Shown here piece after piece: positions 1 to 6,538 of a DNA stretch of 20,917 nucleotides. Origin of the DNA: DASPLH01 sp035627675. Lineage in GTDB: Bacteria; Acidobacteriota; Terriglobia; Terriglobales; Acidobacteriaceae. The position numbers and the translations under genes are program-made. Each line of letters opens with the position of its first letter. Positions within the stretch are counted from its first letter, which is position 1. A model generated the notes under the pieces. That model ran no database searches, had not been told where the DNA came from, and saw only the letters and a program-made list of their open reading frames with translations. The stretch lies in assembly GCA_035627675.1 (NCBI GenBank), contig DASPLH010000033.1, forward strand, positions 1-20,917, in the 5' to 3' direction.

Positions 1-1
1 C

Positions 2-235
2 ACTCCCGAGGCCGACGGCCTGACGGCCCGGCAGCGCTTCTTCCACGCATACGCGTTTGCGTGGTGTCGCAACGTGCGTCCGGAATCGGAGCGGTTGCAG
101 ATCGCGACCGACCCGCACTCGCTGGCGCGCTACCGCGTGAACGGGCCGCTGTCGAACCTGCCGGAGTTCTGGCAGACCTACGGCTGCAAGCCCGGCAAGA
201 AGATGGTGAACCAGCCCACCTGCCGCGTCTGGTAA
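2..235 (+). CDS. M13 family metallopeptidase, C-terminal end (partial)
   Basis: The last 77 residues of a protein whose start lies before the window. The tail has the hallmarks of the neprilysin/endothelin-converting-enzyme (M13, PepO-like) zinc peptidase C-terminus: a conserved aromatic FFxAYAFAWC segment, then RPE, a TDPHS..RYRVNGPLSNLPEF block, and a terminal CRVW followed by TAA. In the family these residues close the C-terminal lobe and the two cysteines form disulfides; the HEXXH zinc site would be upstream of the window. Such enzymes are normally secreted or membrane-anchored oligopeptidases. The family call is firm; substrate and the rest of the protein cannot be judged. Confidence 0.9.
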   Translation, partial: TPEADGLTARQRFFHAYAFAWCRNVRPESERLQIATDPHSLARYRVNGPLSNLPEFWQTYGCKPGKKMVNQPTCRVW

Positions 236-243
236 TCGGTCCT

Positions 244-397
244 CCCACATCTGCTCGCTGCGCGAGCAGATGTGGGGCACCAACCTCGTGCATCTCGGGC
301 CATCGGTGCCCCACGTCCGCCCTCTTTTGGCGAACGTGGGACTTAGCCGGCACCTCTCCCACATTTGCTCGCTGCGCGAGCAGATGTGGGGCACCAA
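244..397. repeat. Composite palindromic element, three hairpins
   Basis: Three stem-loops in series. Hairpin 1: arms 244-258 and 262-276, 15 bp perfect, loop TGC. Hairpin 2: arms 310-321 and 329-340 with one mismatch. Hairpin 3: arms 358-372 and 376-390 with one mismatch, loop TGC. Hairpins 1 and 3 are near copies. The part from about 308 to 397 (hairpins 2 and 3) recurs in inverted orientation at 3021-3105. The element is intergenic, between the M13 peptidase and the convergent pit gene. It resembles REP/BIME or MITE-like dispersed palindromes; no transposase lies nearby. Confidence 0.85.
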
Positions 398-411
398 CGC
401 TACAAAGCGAA

Positions 412-440
412 GGGGGAGCCGAATGGCTCCCCCTCCTCTT
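412..440 (+). terminator. Rho-independent terminator
   Basis: A 9-bp perfect GC-rich stem (412-420 with 425-433), a GAAT loop and then a T-rich stretch ending in TTTT. It lies between convergent genes and would end transcription from the M13 peptidase; on the opposite strand it could also serve the pit operon, although the T-tract there is weaker. Confidence 0.7.
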
Positions 441-448
441 TTGCTTTG

Positions 449-488
449 AAACTCAGTAGCTCAGAGACTCAGCACCTTAGTAGCTTAC
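449..488. repeat. Five-unit 8-bp tandem array reaching the pit stop codon
   Basis: The core CTCAG recurs at 452, 460 and 468, then CTTAG at 476 and CTTAC at 484, giving an exact 8-bp period over five degenerate units. The last unit includes the pit stop codon (485-487). It belongs with the other short-period arrays in this window. Confidence 0.65.
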
Positions 489-1534
489 GCATTCGGGACG
501 AACAGGCGGATCAGCCACCATGTAGCCATTGCGACCAGTGCCGAGGCAGGAATCGTCAGGACCCACGCCCATACGATTCGGGTGGCAACGCCCCAGCGGA
601 CAGCCGACAGGCGGTGAGTCGTGCCCACACCGACGATGGCTCCGGTAATGGTGTGCGTGGTGCTCACCGGGATGCCGGCCAGGGCGGTGCCGAACAAGGT
701 GACCGCGCCCGCGGTCTCCGCGCAGAAGCCGCCCACCGGCTTCAGCTTGGTGATCTTGCTGCCCATCGTGTGAACGATTCTCCAGCCGCCGAAGTACGTG
801 CCGAGAGCGATCGCGGCGTGGGCGGAGAGAATGATCGGCCAGTGCAGGGCTCCCCAGTCGTGCGTGATGTCATGCTGGGTCATGATTCCGCCGGTGTAGA
901 GCGCGCCGGCGATGATGCCCATGGTTTTCTGCGCGTCGTTGCCGCCGTGGCCCAGGGAGTACGCAGCAGCCGACACCAACTGGAGCTTGCGGAACCACGT
1001 GTCCACCTGCCGCGGAGAGTTTCGACGGAAGATCCAGTACACGGCGACCATGAACAGGAAGCCCAGACCGAAGCCCAGGACGGGCGAGACGAGGATGAAG
1101 ATCAGCGTCTTCGTCCAGCCGCCGGGGATGATGACCGTGAACGCCTGGTCCCAGCCGTGGAGGGTGGCCGCGCGCGCGATAGCCGCACCGGCGTAGGCGC
1201 CGATGAGCGCATGTGACGAGGAGGTTGGGAGTCCCCACCACCAGGTCAGTAAGTCCCATACGATAGCGCCCACAAGCCCGGCGAGCACCACGTACTGGGT
1301 GACGATATCGAGCTGGATCATCCCCTTGCCGATGGTCTTGGCGACCGCCGTTCCAAGGAAGAATGCCGCTATGAAGTTAAAGAAGGCCGCCCAGAGAACA
1401 GCCAGTTTTGGCGAGAGAACGCGAGTCGAAACAACGGTCGCGATGCTGTTGGCGGCATCGTGGAAACCGTTGATGAAATCGAACGCAAGCGCCACCAGGA
1501 TAGTGATTGCGACCAGCAGCAGTCCTGTGTCCAC
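485..1534 (-). CDS. pit: PiT-family inorganic phosphate transporter
   Basis: A 349-aa inner-membrane permease of the PiT (SLC20-like) family, which imports inorganic phosphate or metal-phosphate using an ion gradient. The internal duplication of the family is visible: GFHDAANS (23-30) pairs with GHGGNDAQ (196-203), and GLPTSSSHA (101-109) pairs with GIPVSTTHT (288-296). About ten hydrophobic segments span the protein. The start is GTG at 1532-1534, preceded by purine-rich AGGAG/AAGGAAG sequence. It lies 17 bp downstream of a DUF47 gene on the same strand, the usual partner of PiT transporters, so the two form an operon. Direction of flux and ion coupling cannot be read from the sequence. Confidence 0.95.
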   Translation of the reverse strand: MDTGLLLVAITILVALAFDFINGFHDAANSIATVVSTRVLSPKLAVLWAAFFNFIAAFFLGTAVAKTIGKGMIQLDIVTQYVVLAGLVGAIVWDLLTWWWGLPTSSSHALIGAYAGAAIARAATLHGWDQAFTVIIPGGWTKTLIFILVSPVLGFGLGFLFMVAVYWIFRRNSPRQVDTWFRKLQLVSAAAYSLGHGGNDAQKTMGIIAGALYTGGIMTQHDITHDWGALHWPIILSAHAAIALGTYFGGWRIVHTMGSKITKLKPVGGFCAETAGAVTLFGTALAGIPVSTTHTITGAIVGVGTTHRLSAVRWGVATRIVWAWVLTIPASALVAMATWWLIRLFVPNA

Positions 1535-1551
1535 CTGTGTCTTCCTTGCTC

Positions 1552-2166
1552 CTAGGTGCTCTTGAGAACGACGGTCTCAAGCACGTTCGCTACGTCTTCG
1601 GCTTTGTCCGTGGCGGTTTCCAGGACTTCCAGCAGTTCCTTGTTTTTGATGAGCCGGATTGGGTCTTTCTCGCTCTCAAACAGGGCACCGATGGCGGCGC
1701 GGCTGATGTTGTCGGCCTCATTCTCGAGGCGGTTGACCTCAACGCAGTGCTCGACAAGCTTCGTGCCGTTTTCCAGCAGGCGGATAGCTTTCGCGAGTTC
1801 CTCAGCCTGCCGGACGATGATGGTGGCGAGCTCGACGGCGGCCGCCGGAGGGGTGGTGATCTTGTAGGTCACCAGCCGGTCGGCGGCGGCATTGATGAAG
1901 TCGAGAACGTCGTCCATCGACGACGCGAGCAGGTGAATGTCCTCTCGGTCGAAGGGCGTAATGAACGTCTGGTTGAGCTTGACGAAGACCGCGTGGGTGA
2001 TGTCGTCACCCTTGTGCTCAATGCCCTTGATCTTCTGAACGACCGAGTAAGTGTCCTGGTAGTTTTCGAATAGTCCGCGGATCGTGCGGGCGCCCTCGAC
2101 GAGGTTATCTGACATCTCGGCGAACATGTCGAAGAACTTGGTTTCGTGGGGAATGATGCGGGGCAT
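1552..2166 (-). CDS. DUF47 / PhoU-like Pit accessory protein
   Basis: A 204-aa cytoplasmic helical protein of the DUF47 (TIGR00153) family, distantly related to PhoU. Seen: the N-terminal PHETKFFDMF, an IEHKGDD motif at 49-55 of the metal-binding E/DxxxD type, the family hallmark PFDREDIHLL at 71-80, and a second-half ENEAD motif expected from the duplicated three-helix bundle. DUF47 proteins sit next to PiT genes in many bacteria and are thought to control the transporter. The ATG at 2164-2166 has GGAG about 10 nt upstream. The gene is first in a two-gene operon with pit, behind a good sigma-70-like promoter. Confidence 0.93.
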   Translation of the reverse strand: MPRIIPHETKFFDMFAEMSDNLVEGARTIRGLFENYQDTYSVVQKIKGIEHKGDDITHAVFVKLNQTFITPFDREDIHLLASSMDDVLDFINAAADRLVTYKITTPPAAAVELATIIVRQAEELAKAIRLLENGTKLVEHCVEVNRLENEADNISRAAIGALFESEKDPIRLIKNKELLEVLETATDKAEDVANVLETVVLKST

Positions 2167-2205
2167 CCGGAAGGCTCTCCTGCTGGCTGCGTACAGGTTA
2201 GATTT

Positions 2206-2223
2206 GTGACGGTACGGTAACAG
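2206..2223 (-). promoter_or_regulatory. Pho-box-like direct repeat
   Basis: On the minus strand two 7-mers, CTGTTAC and CCGTCAC, start 11 bp apart. Each differs at one position from the enterobacterial PhoB half-site CTGTCAY, and the spacing is that of a Pho box. It lies in the leader of the DUF47-pit operon, just downstream of the candidate -10 box. The match is to a Proteobacterial consensus and could be chance. Confidence 0.3.
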
Positions 2224-2226
2224 TTC

Positions 2227-2255
2227 ACTATCGCATTTGAAGCACAGCCGGTCAA
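2227..2255 (-). promoter_or_regulatory. Sigma-70-type promoter for DUF47-pit
   Basis: On the minus strand TTGACC (2250-2255, 5/6 to consensus) is separated by exactly 17 bp from GATAGT (2227-2232, 4/6). It lies 60-90 bp upstream of the DUF47 ATG in the 190-bp gap after the DUF4126 gene. Confidence 0.5.
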
Positions 2256-2356
2256 TGAATTCAGTGCAGCGGGAGGCCGAAGATGCCCAACTTGAGTGCT
2301 ATCACATCGGGGCAGATTGTCCGGCTGTGACTTGCACGAAGCTTCCGCGGAACGGG

Positions 2357-2956
2357 CTAGGCAGCGAACGCGGAGCGTAGCTGGCGCCATCCGGCACGCA
2401 GCGAGTGGATGATGAAGCGCGCTATCAGGACCATCCCGATCAGGAGAAGAACGACGACGGCGGCAGCGATGTAGGGGTACTCGGTCGCGAACCAGGTGAG
2501 GACGACGGCGCCGACGTCTTCGGCCGTACTGAGCGCGATGTTGCTGACGGGCTCGGGGGACGGCGTGACTCCGGCGCGAACGGCGGTCTTGCCCGCATGA
2601 GCGACCATCGCAATCGTGCCGCTCATCGCGGTGACCCCGGCCTGCATCCCGGGCGACATCTGGGAGCCTGCCTGCCAAGCGATAAACGCCGCCACAGGAA
2701 CGCGAATGAAGGTATGCAGCGCGTTCCAGATCAGGTCGAAGAATGGGATCTTGTCGGCGAAGAACTCGACCACGAACATCGCCGCCGCCACACCGATGAC
2801 CGGCCAGCTTTGCAGCATGTCAAGGTTCGCGGGGATCGGAAGCACATCGAAACGTCCGAGCAGGCCGAGGGTGGCCACCGTCGCGTAAACGTTGAGTCCG
2901 GCGGCGAAACTTGTCGCGGCCAGCAACGCGGTTATGCTCTCGGGAGAAACGTCCAT
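2357..2956 (-). CDS. DUF4126 family membrane protein
   Basis: A 199-aa integral membrane protein with several hydrophobic segments: an N-terminal ITALLAATSFAAGLNVYATV stretch, a segment around WPVIGVAAAMFVVEFFADKIP, and a strongly hydrophobic C-terminal YIAAAVVVLLLIGMVLIARF. The pattern, including the FFADKIPFFD motif, fits DUF4126, whose function is unknown. I placed the start at the ATG at 2954-2956 because the open frame further upstream runs through a palindromic repeat and has no membrane-protein character; no clear Shine-Dalgarno supports the choice. It sits 190 bp upstream of the phosphate operon on the same strand, but that operon has its own promoter, so a functional link is unproven. 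Confidence 0.8.
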   Translation of the reverse strand: MDVSPESITALLAATSFAAGLNVYATVATLGLLGRFDVLPIPANLDMLQSWPVIGVAAAMFVVEFFADKIPFFDLIWNALHTFIRVPVAAFIAWQAGSQMSPGMQAGVTAMSGTIAMVAHAGKTAVRAGVTPSPEPVSNIALSTAEDVGAVVLTWFATEYPYIAAAVVVLLLIGMVLIARFIIHSLRAGWRQLRSAFAA

Positions 2957-3020
2957 CACCGTGTTTTTGATGCGGTTGCACCAGGTCGCGTGCTGGATCG
3001 GTGAGAGGTAACCGTGCTGC

Positions 3021-3105
3021 TTGGTGCCCCACATCTGCTCGCGAAGCGAGCAAATGTGGGAGAGATAGAACTCCCCACGTTCCCAACCGAGGGCGGATGT
3101 GGGCC
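3021..3105 (-). repeat. Inverted copy of the two-hairpin element
   Basis: Hairpin with arms 3028-3042 and 3046-3060 (15 bp, one mismatch, loop GAA), followed by a second, imperfect palindrome at 3074-3103. Read on the minus strand the order and sequence closely follow 308-397: a CCCACRTCCGCCCTC start, GAACGTGGG, then CTCTCCCACATTTGCTCGC and the closing GGGGCACCAA. Only the linker differs, by a few bases. Confidence 0.85.
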
Positions 3106-3173
3106 ACCCGATTTCCCTGGGATGGACCTCACCGGCGCGTGCTGCATGGGTATGGAGTTGCCACAAAAGCGAA

Positions 3174-3193
3174 AGGCCGCCTCTCGGCGGCCT
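3174..3193 (-). terminator. Rho-independent terminator for the 75-aa gene
   Basis: Perfect 8-bp stem (3174-3181 with 3186-3193), 4-nt loop, followed on the minus strand by TTTCGCTTTTG. It lies 20 bp past the stop codon of the 75-aa gene. Confidence 0.7.
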
Positions 3194-3213
3194 GACCCTA
3201 CCACTGTCTTGGT

Positions 3214-3441
3214 CTAGAGTGTCGATTCGATCTCGAAGCCCCAGGCTTCAAGGAGGGGCTCGGGAATGTACTTGGAGTTTTTGTTGCGGCGCGCCCACTC
3301 ACGCAAACGCGTGGAACGAAGGTACTGGTCGGGGGTCAGCTTGAATTCGCGCACGACCTGTTCAAACTCGGTAATCGTCGGGGTGACGGGGCCAATAGGC
3401 TCCGGCTTTCCCCAGTTAGGATTGCCGCGTCTCTTTGCCAT
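3214..3441 (-). CDS. Conserved-looking small hypothetical protein, 75 aa
   Basis: Function not recognised. The ATG at 3439-3441 gives a 75-aa basic soluble protein that begins MAKRRGNPNWGKPEP and ends WGFEIESTL, with a helical middle (ITEFEQVVREFKLTPDQYLRSTRLREWARRN). There is no signal peptide or cysteine motif. The helix-rich basic middle could suggest nucleic-acid or ribosome contact, but that is only inference. A GAGG lies about 15 nt upstream. The frame stays open upstream for another 75 codons, but that part is of unlike composition and I judged it non-coding. A clear terminator follows. It is the next gene after rpoN, 520 bp away. Confidence 0.7.
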   Translation of the reverse strand: MAKRRGNPNWGKPEPIGPVTPTITEFEQVVREFKLTPDQYLRSTRLREWARRNKNSKYIPEPLLEAWGFEIESTL

Positions 3442-3961
3442 GAACTGTTGTCCTACCTCTTCATGAAATGACCGGATGAAAGGGCATGGAGGTTGCCCTG
3501 TATTATTAGACGCATCAGGAGCTGTTTCGGTTCGGCGGCGGCCCACCCACTTCGCCCCGCACGTCTTCTTGTCCACCCGGGATACTACTGTCTGGATAAT
3601 CGGTGACCAGGAAACAAGTGATTCTGGCATGATTTTTCCGCGTCTGCAATCAAGAAATCGACGCATGCACTACCCGTAATGGAACCAGCCCGCAGCCTCC
3701 GCGCCGTAACGCGATTGCAAGTTACTCATAACCAGACACTTACGGGCGCAGCCCGTCAAAGTACTTCGACGTCTTACGAATCCAGCACGGAGTGGCGCAA
3801 TCCAGCATAGACACATGGCGATTCATCGGAGTTCATCCGAGTTGCAGAAGCGCCACAGTAGCGAGCAGGCGCAGTGTGGCTCCCGAGACACAGGTCGAGA
3901 TACGTCGGATAGCTGACATACGGAGCAGGAGTGGCCGATGCGGCTCCTCCCTGCTGCCGGG
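3442..3961. other. 520-bp gap between rpoN and the 75-aa gene
   Basis: I see no convincing gene here. Contents: a small hairpin (3742-3747 with 3751-3756, loop GCA); AATCCAGCA repeated 20 bp apart (3779-3787, 3799-3807); and two 10-bp units, TTCATCGGAG and TTCATCCGAG, in tandem at 3822-3841. An AT-rich patch near 3498-3508 (TAATAATACA on the minus strand) could be a -10 region for the 75-aa gene. In Proteobacteria the gene after rpoN is usually hpf, and it is absent here. Confidence 0.5.
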
Positions 3962-5665
3962 CTAGGACTTGACGCGGCGCTGGTGAGTGGACGGAATCTT
4001 CATGTCTTCGCGGTACTTGGCTACCGTGCGGCGGGTGACCTGAATGCCCTGCGACTGAAGGATGCGGGTGATCTGCTCGTCCGTGAGGGGGCGGGCCGGA
4101 TCTTCTTCTTCGATCAGCTTCTTGACCCGGCGCTTGAGGATCAGCAATGACGTCCCGCCACCCTCCGGCCCCTGTACGCTCTCGCTGAAGAAGTAACGCA
4201 GCTCGAAGACACCCTGTGGCGTGTGAGCGTACTTATTGGCCACGGCGCGGCTGACGGTCGAGGGATGGACGCCGATCTCCTCGGCGACTTCCTTTATCAT
4301 CATCGGCTTGAGGCAGTCGATGCCGCGGTCCAGAAAGTCCTGCTGACGCCCGATAATCGCGTAGCAAACCCTGAGGATGGTCTGCTTCCGCTGCTCGATG
4401 TTCTTAATGAGCTGGATTGCCGACTTGTAGCGCTCCTTGACGTAGTTGCGGACATCCTTCTCGGCGGCCTGTGCGCTCAGGAGCTTCTTGTAAGTCGGAT
4501 TGAGGCGGAGCTGCGGCAGGTCCTCATCGTTCATCAGCACGAGGTACTCGTCGCCGTGCTTGATGAAAGCGACATCCGGCTCGATGAGGCGCGTTTCCGG
4601 CTTGTTGTAGCGCAAACCGGGCCTGGGGTCGAGCCGGCGGACGAGTTCCATGCACTCGTTGACGCGGTCAATCGTGGTGCCCATGGCCTTCGCGACTTCT
4701 TTGAACTGCTTGTTCTGAATCTGGTGCAGGTGCCGATCGACGATCGAATAGCTGTCGGAGAGCAGCGCCGGAGTTTCCAACTCGCCGCCGTTCTCCTCGT
4801 GCTTGCGCTGAAGGTCCTCGATCTGGGCGAGCAGGCACTCCCGCAGGTCGCGCGCGGCGACGCCGACCGGGTCCATGTGACGGACCAGGGCGATGGCTTC
4901 GTGGAGCGCATGGCGGCAGAAGAGCGGACGATGTCCGTTGTTGCCCGTGAACTTGTGCGGCGTAACCAGCTGGGGCCGGGTGGACGGAAGCTCGAAAGTT
5001 TCCTCCTCGGCGGCGGCCACGTCCGACAGCTCGGATAAGCAGGCAAGGGCGTCCGAAGCGTTCTCGTAGAGCATCTCGCCGGTCAGCGCGCTTCCATCTG
5101 TCGGATCGTTCGCCCCGGTCGCCTGGCCATAACTGTGAGCGACCGCAAGCAGCTCGTCGTCCGTGGCGAGGAGGTAGCCGTCCTCCCCGAGATTCCCGAT
5201 CACCAGCTCGGCGGCTGCATGGACATCGTCGCCGACGCTGAGCGCCCCCAGCTGCCACATCAGGTGGTCCGTGAGGGTCGTGGGTTTCGAAAGGAAGTTC
5301 TCGAACGAAGGCTTTTCGATCGATTCGAAGTCCGTCGAGGTACGGTAACCCGGGTCAAGGTACTCGTTGAAGAACGAGCCGAAATCGACTTCCTCAAACG
5401 GGTCCTTTTCCTCGGCGGGGGCGGGCGGTTCTTCGCTGGCGGTGGTTTCGCGCTCGCGCTGCTCTTCCTTGGCCGCGACCTCGTCGATGGTCGGCACGGC
5501 GTCCATGTACTCGTCCAGCACGGGATTCTCAACCATCTCGGCATTGATCATGTCCTTGAGCTCCAACTTATTGAGAGCCAGGACGCTGACCATCTGGACG
5601 AGTCCAGGAGTCAGGATCTGCTTCTGCGAGACCTTGAGATTCAGTTTGGGCTGTAGCAATACCAT
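3962..5665 (-). CDS. rpoN: RNA polymerase sigma-54 factor
   Basis: A 567-aa sigma factor that directs RNA polymerase to -24/-12 promoters and needs an AAA+ activator to open them. Seen in order: the glutamine/leucine-rich region I (QPKLNLKVSQKQILTPGLVQMVSVLALNKLEL, then ENPVLDEY), a long acidic linker from about 57 to 110, the core-binding region, the helix-turn-helix KEVAEEIGVHPSTVSRAVANKY starting at residue 458, and the RpoN box TRRTVAKYRE at 544-553 (usual form ARRTVAKYRE). It is longer than the ~477 residues of the E. coli protein, mainly in the acidic linker and a second insert before the core domain. It follows lptB by 144 bp. A weak promoter candidate (TATGAT on the minus strand) lies in that gap. 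Confidence 0.97.
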   Translation of the reverse strand: MVLLQPKLNLKVSQKQILTPGLVQMVSVLALNKLELKDMINAEMVENPVLDEYMDAVPTIDEVAAKEEQRERETTASEEPPAPAEEKDPFEEVDFGSFFNEYLDPGYRTSTDFESIEKPSFENFLSKPTTLTDHLMWQLGALSVGDDVHAAAELVIGNLGEDGYLLATDDELLAVAHSYGQATGANDPTDGSALTGEMLYENASDALACLSELSDVAAAEEETFELPSTRPQLVTPHKFTGNNGHRPLFCRHALHEAIALVRHMDPVGVAARDLRECLLAQIEDLQRKHEENGGELETPALLSDSYSIVDRHLHQIQNKQFKEVAKAMGTTIDRVNECMELVRRLDPRPGLRYNKPETRLIEPDVAFIKHGDEYLVLMNDEDLPQLRLNPTYKKLLSAQAAEKDVRNYVKERYKSAIQLIKNIEQRKQTILRVCYAIIGRQQDFLDRGIDCLKPMMIKEVAEEIGVHPSTVSRAVANKYAHTPQGVFELRYFFSESVQGPEGGGTSLLILKRRVKKLIEEEDPARPLTDEQITRILQSQGIQVTRRTVAKYREDMKIPSTHQRRVKS

Positions 5666-5809
5666 GGCCAGACGTTGAACCGATGTTCCAAGTCAGATCA
5701 TAAACCAGAAACTCGAAACGCTCAGAGTCCCGGAGACAGAAAAAACCCGCGTACTCACACTTTGGTAAGACAGATGCAAGAGGAGGGCAAAACGGAACAG
5801 TGGCTGCGA

Positions 5810-6538
5810 CTAAACCAGCGAGAAGCTCTCGCCGAGGTAGACGCGCTTGACTTCGGGGTCGTTGCCGAGCTGCTCCGGGGTGCCGGCGCGGAAGATGCGT
5901 CCCTCGTTGATGATGTAGGCGCGGTCGGTCACCGAGAGGGTCTCGCGGACGTTGTGGTCGGTGATCAGGACTCCGATGCCGGCGTTCTTCAGCCCGAAGA
6001 TGATCTTCTGGAGGTCGAGCACGGCGATCGGGTCGATTCCAGCGAAGGGTTCGTCGAGCAGGATGAAGCTGGGCGAGATCGACAGGCAGCGGGCGATTTC
6101 CACGCGACGGCGCTCGCCGCCCGACAGGGCGTAGCCGCGGTTCTGCCGGATGTGCCCGAGACCGAGCTGGTCGATCAGGGACTCCATGCGCTCGCGGCGC
6201 TGGTGCCACGAGATCTCCTGCGTTTCGAGGATGGCGAGGATGTTTTCCTCGACCGTGAGCTTGCGGAAGACCGATGCCTCCTGCGGCAGGTAGCTGATGC
6301 CGTACTGCCGGGCGCGCAGGTACATCGGAACGTCTGTGATGTCGTCGGAATCGGCCGTGACACGGCCGGTATCGGGCCGGGCGAGCCCGACGATCATGTA
6401 GAAACTGGTGGTTTTGCCTGCGCCGTTGGGTCCGAGCAGACCGACCACTTCGCCGCGTTCGACGGAAAGCGAGACGCCGTTGACGACGCGCCGGCCGCGA
6501 TAGGTCTTGCCGATGTCCTCTGCCGCAAGTGTCTGCAT
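5810..6538 (-). CDS. lptB: LPS export ABC transporter ATPase LptB
   Basis: The 242-aa cytoplasmic ATPase that powers extraction of lipopolysaccharide from the inner membrane with LptF/LptG. Walker A GPNGAGKTT at 36-44, Q-loop Q86, signature LSGGE at 138-142, Walker B FILLDEP at 158-164 and the H-loop histidine at 195 are all intact. SGGERRRVEIARCL and AGIDPIAV are typical of LptB. The ATG abuts the TAG of the upstream OstA/LptC-like gene with no gap, so the two should be translationally coupled. lptB followed by rpoN is a gene order long known from Proteobacteria. LptF/G are not in this window. Confidence 0.95.
   Translation of the reverse strand: MQTLAAEDIGKTYRGRRVVNGVSLSVERGEVVGLLGPNGAGKTTSFYMIVGLARPDTGRVTADSDDITDVPMYLRARQYGISYLPQEASVFRKLTVEENILAILETQEISWHQRRERMESLIDQLGLGHIRQNRGYALSGGERRRVEIARCLSISPSFILLDEPFAGIDPIAVLDLQKIIFGLKNAGIGVLITDHNVRETLSVTDRAYIINEGRIFRAGTPEQLGNDPEVKRVYLGESFSLV

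Noticed and set aside
308..3105. Composite transposon with the two inverted elements as ends
   Set aside because: No transposase or integrase in between, no target-site duplication recognised, and the enclosed genes are a normal phosphate-transport set. The elements are kept as dispersed repeats only.
2957..3166. N-terminal extension of the DUF4126 gene by 70 codons
   Set aside because: The stretch translates the palindromic repeat and lacks membrane-protein features; the ATG at 2954-2956 gives a normal family start.
3442..3666. N-terminal extension of the 75-aa gene
   Set aside because: Composition changes abruptly and the internal ATG gives a compact protein with purine-rich sequence before it.
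5704..5740. Another heptamer array upstream of rpoN (GAAACTC, GAAACGC)
   Set aside because: Only two clear units; too short to separate from chance.
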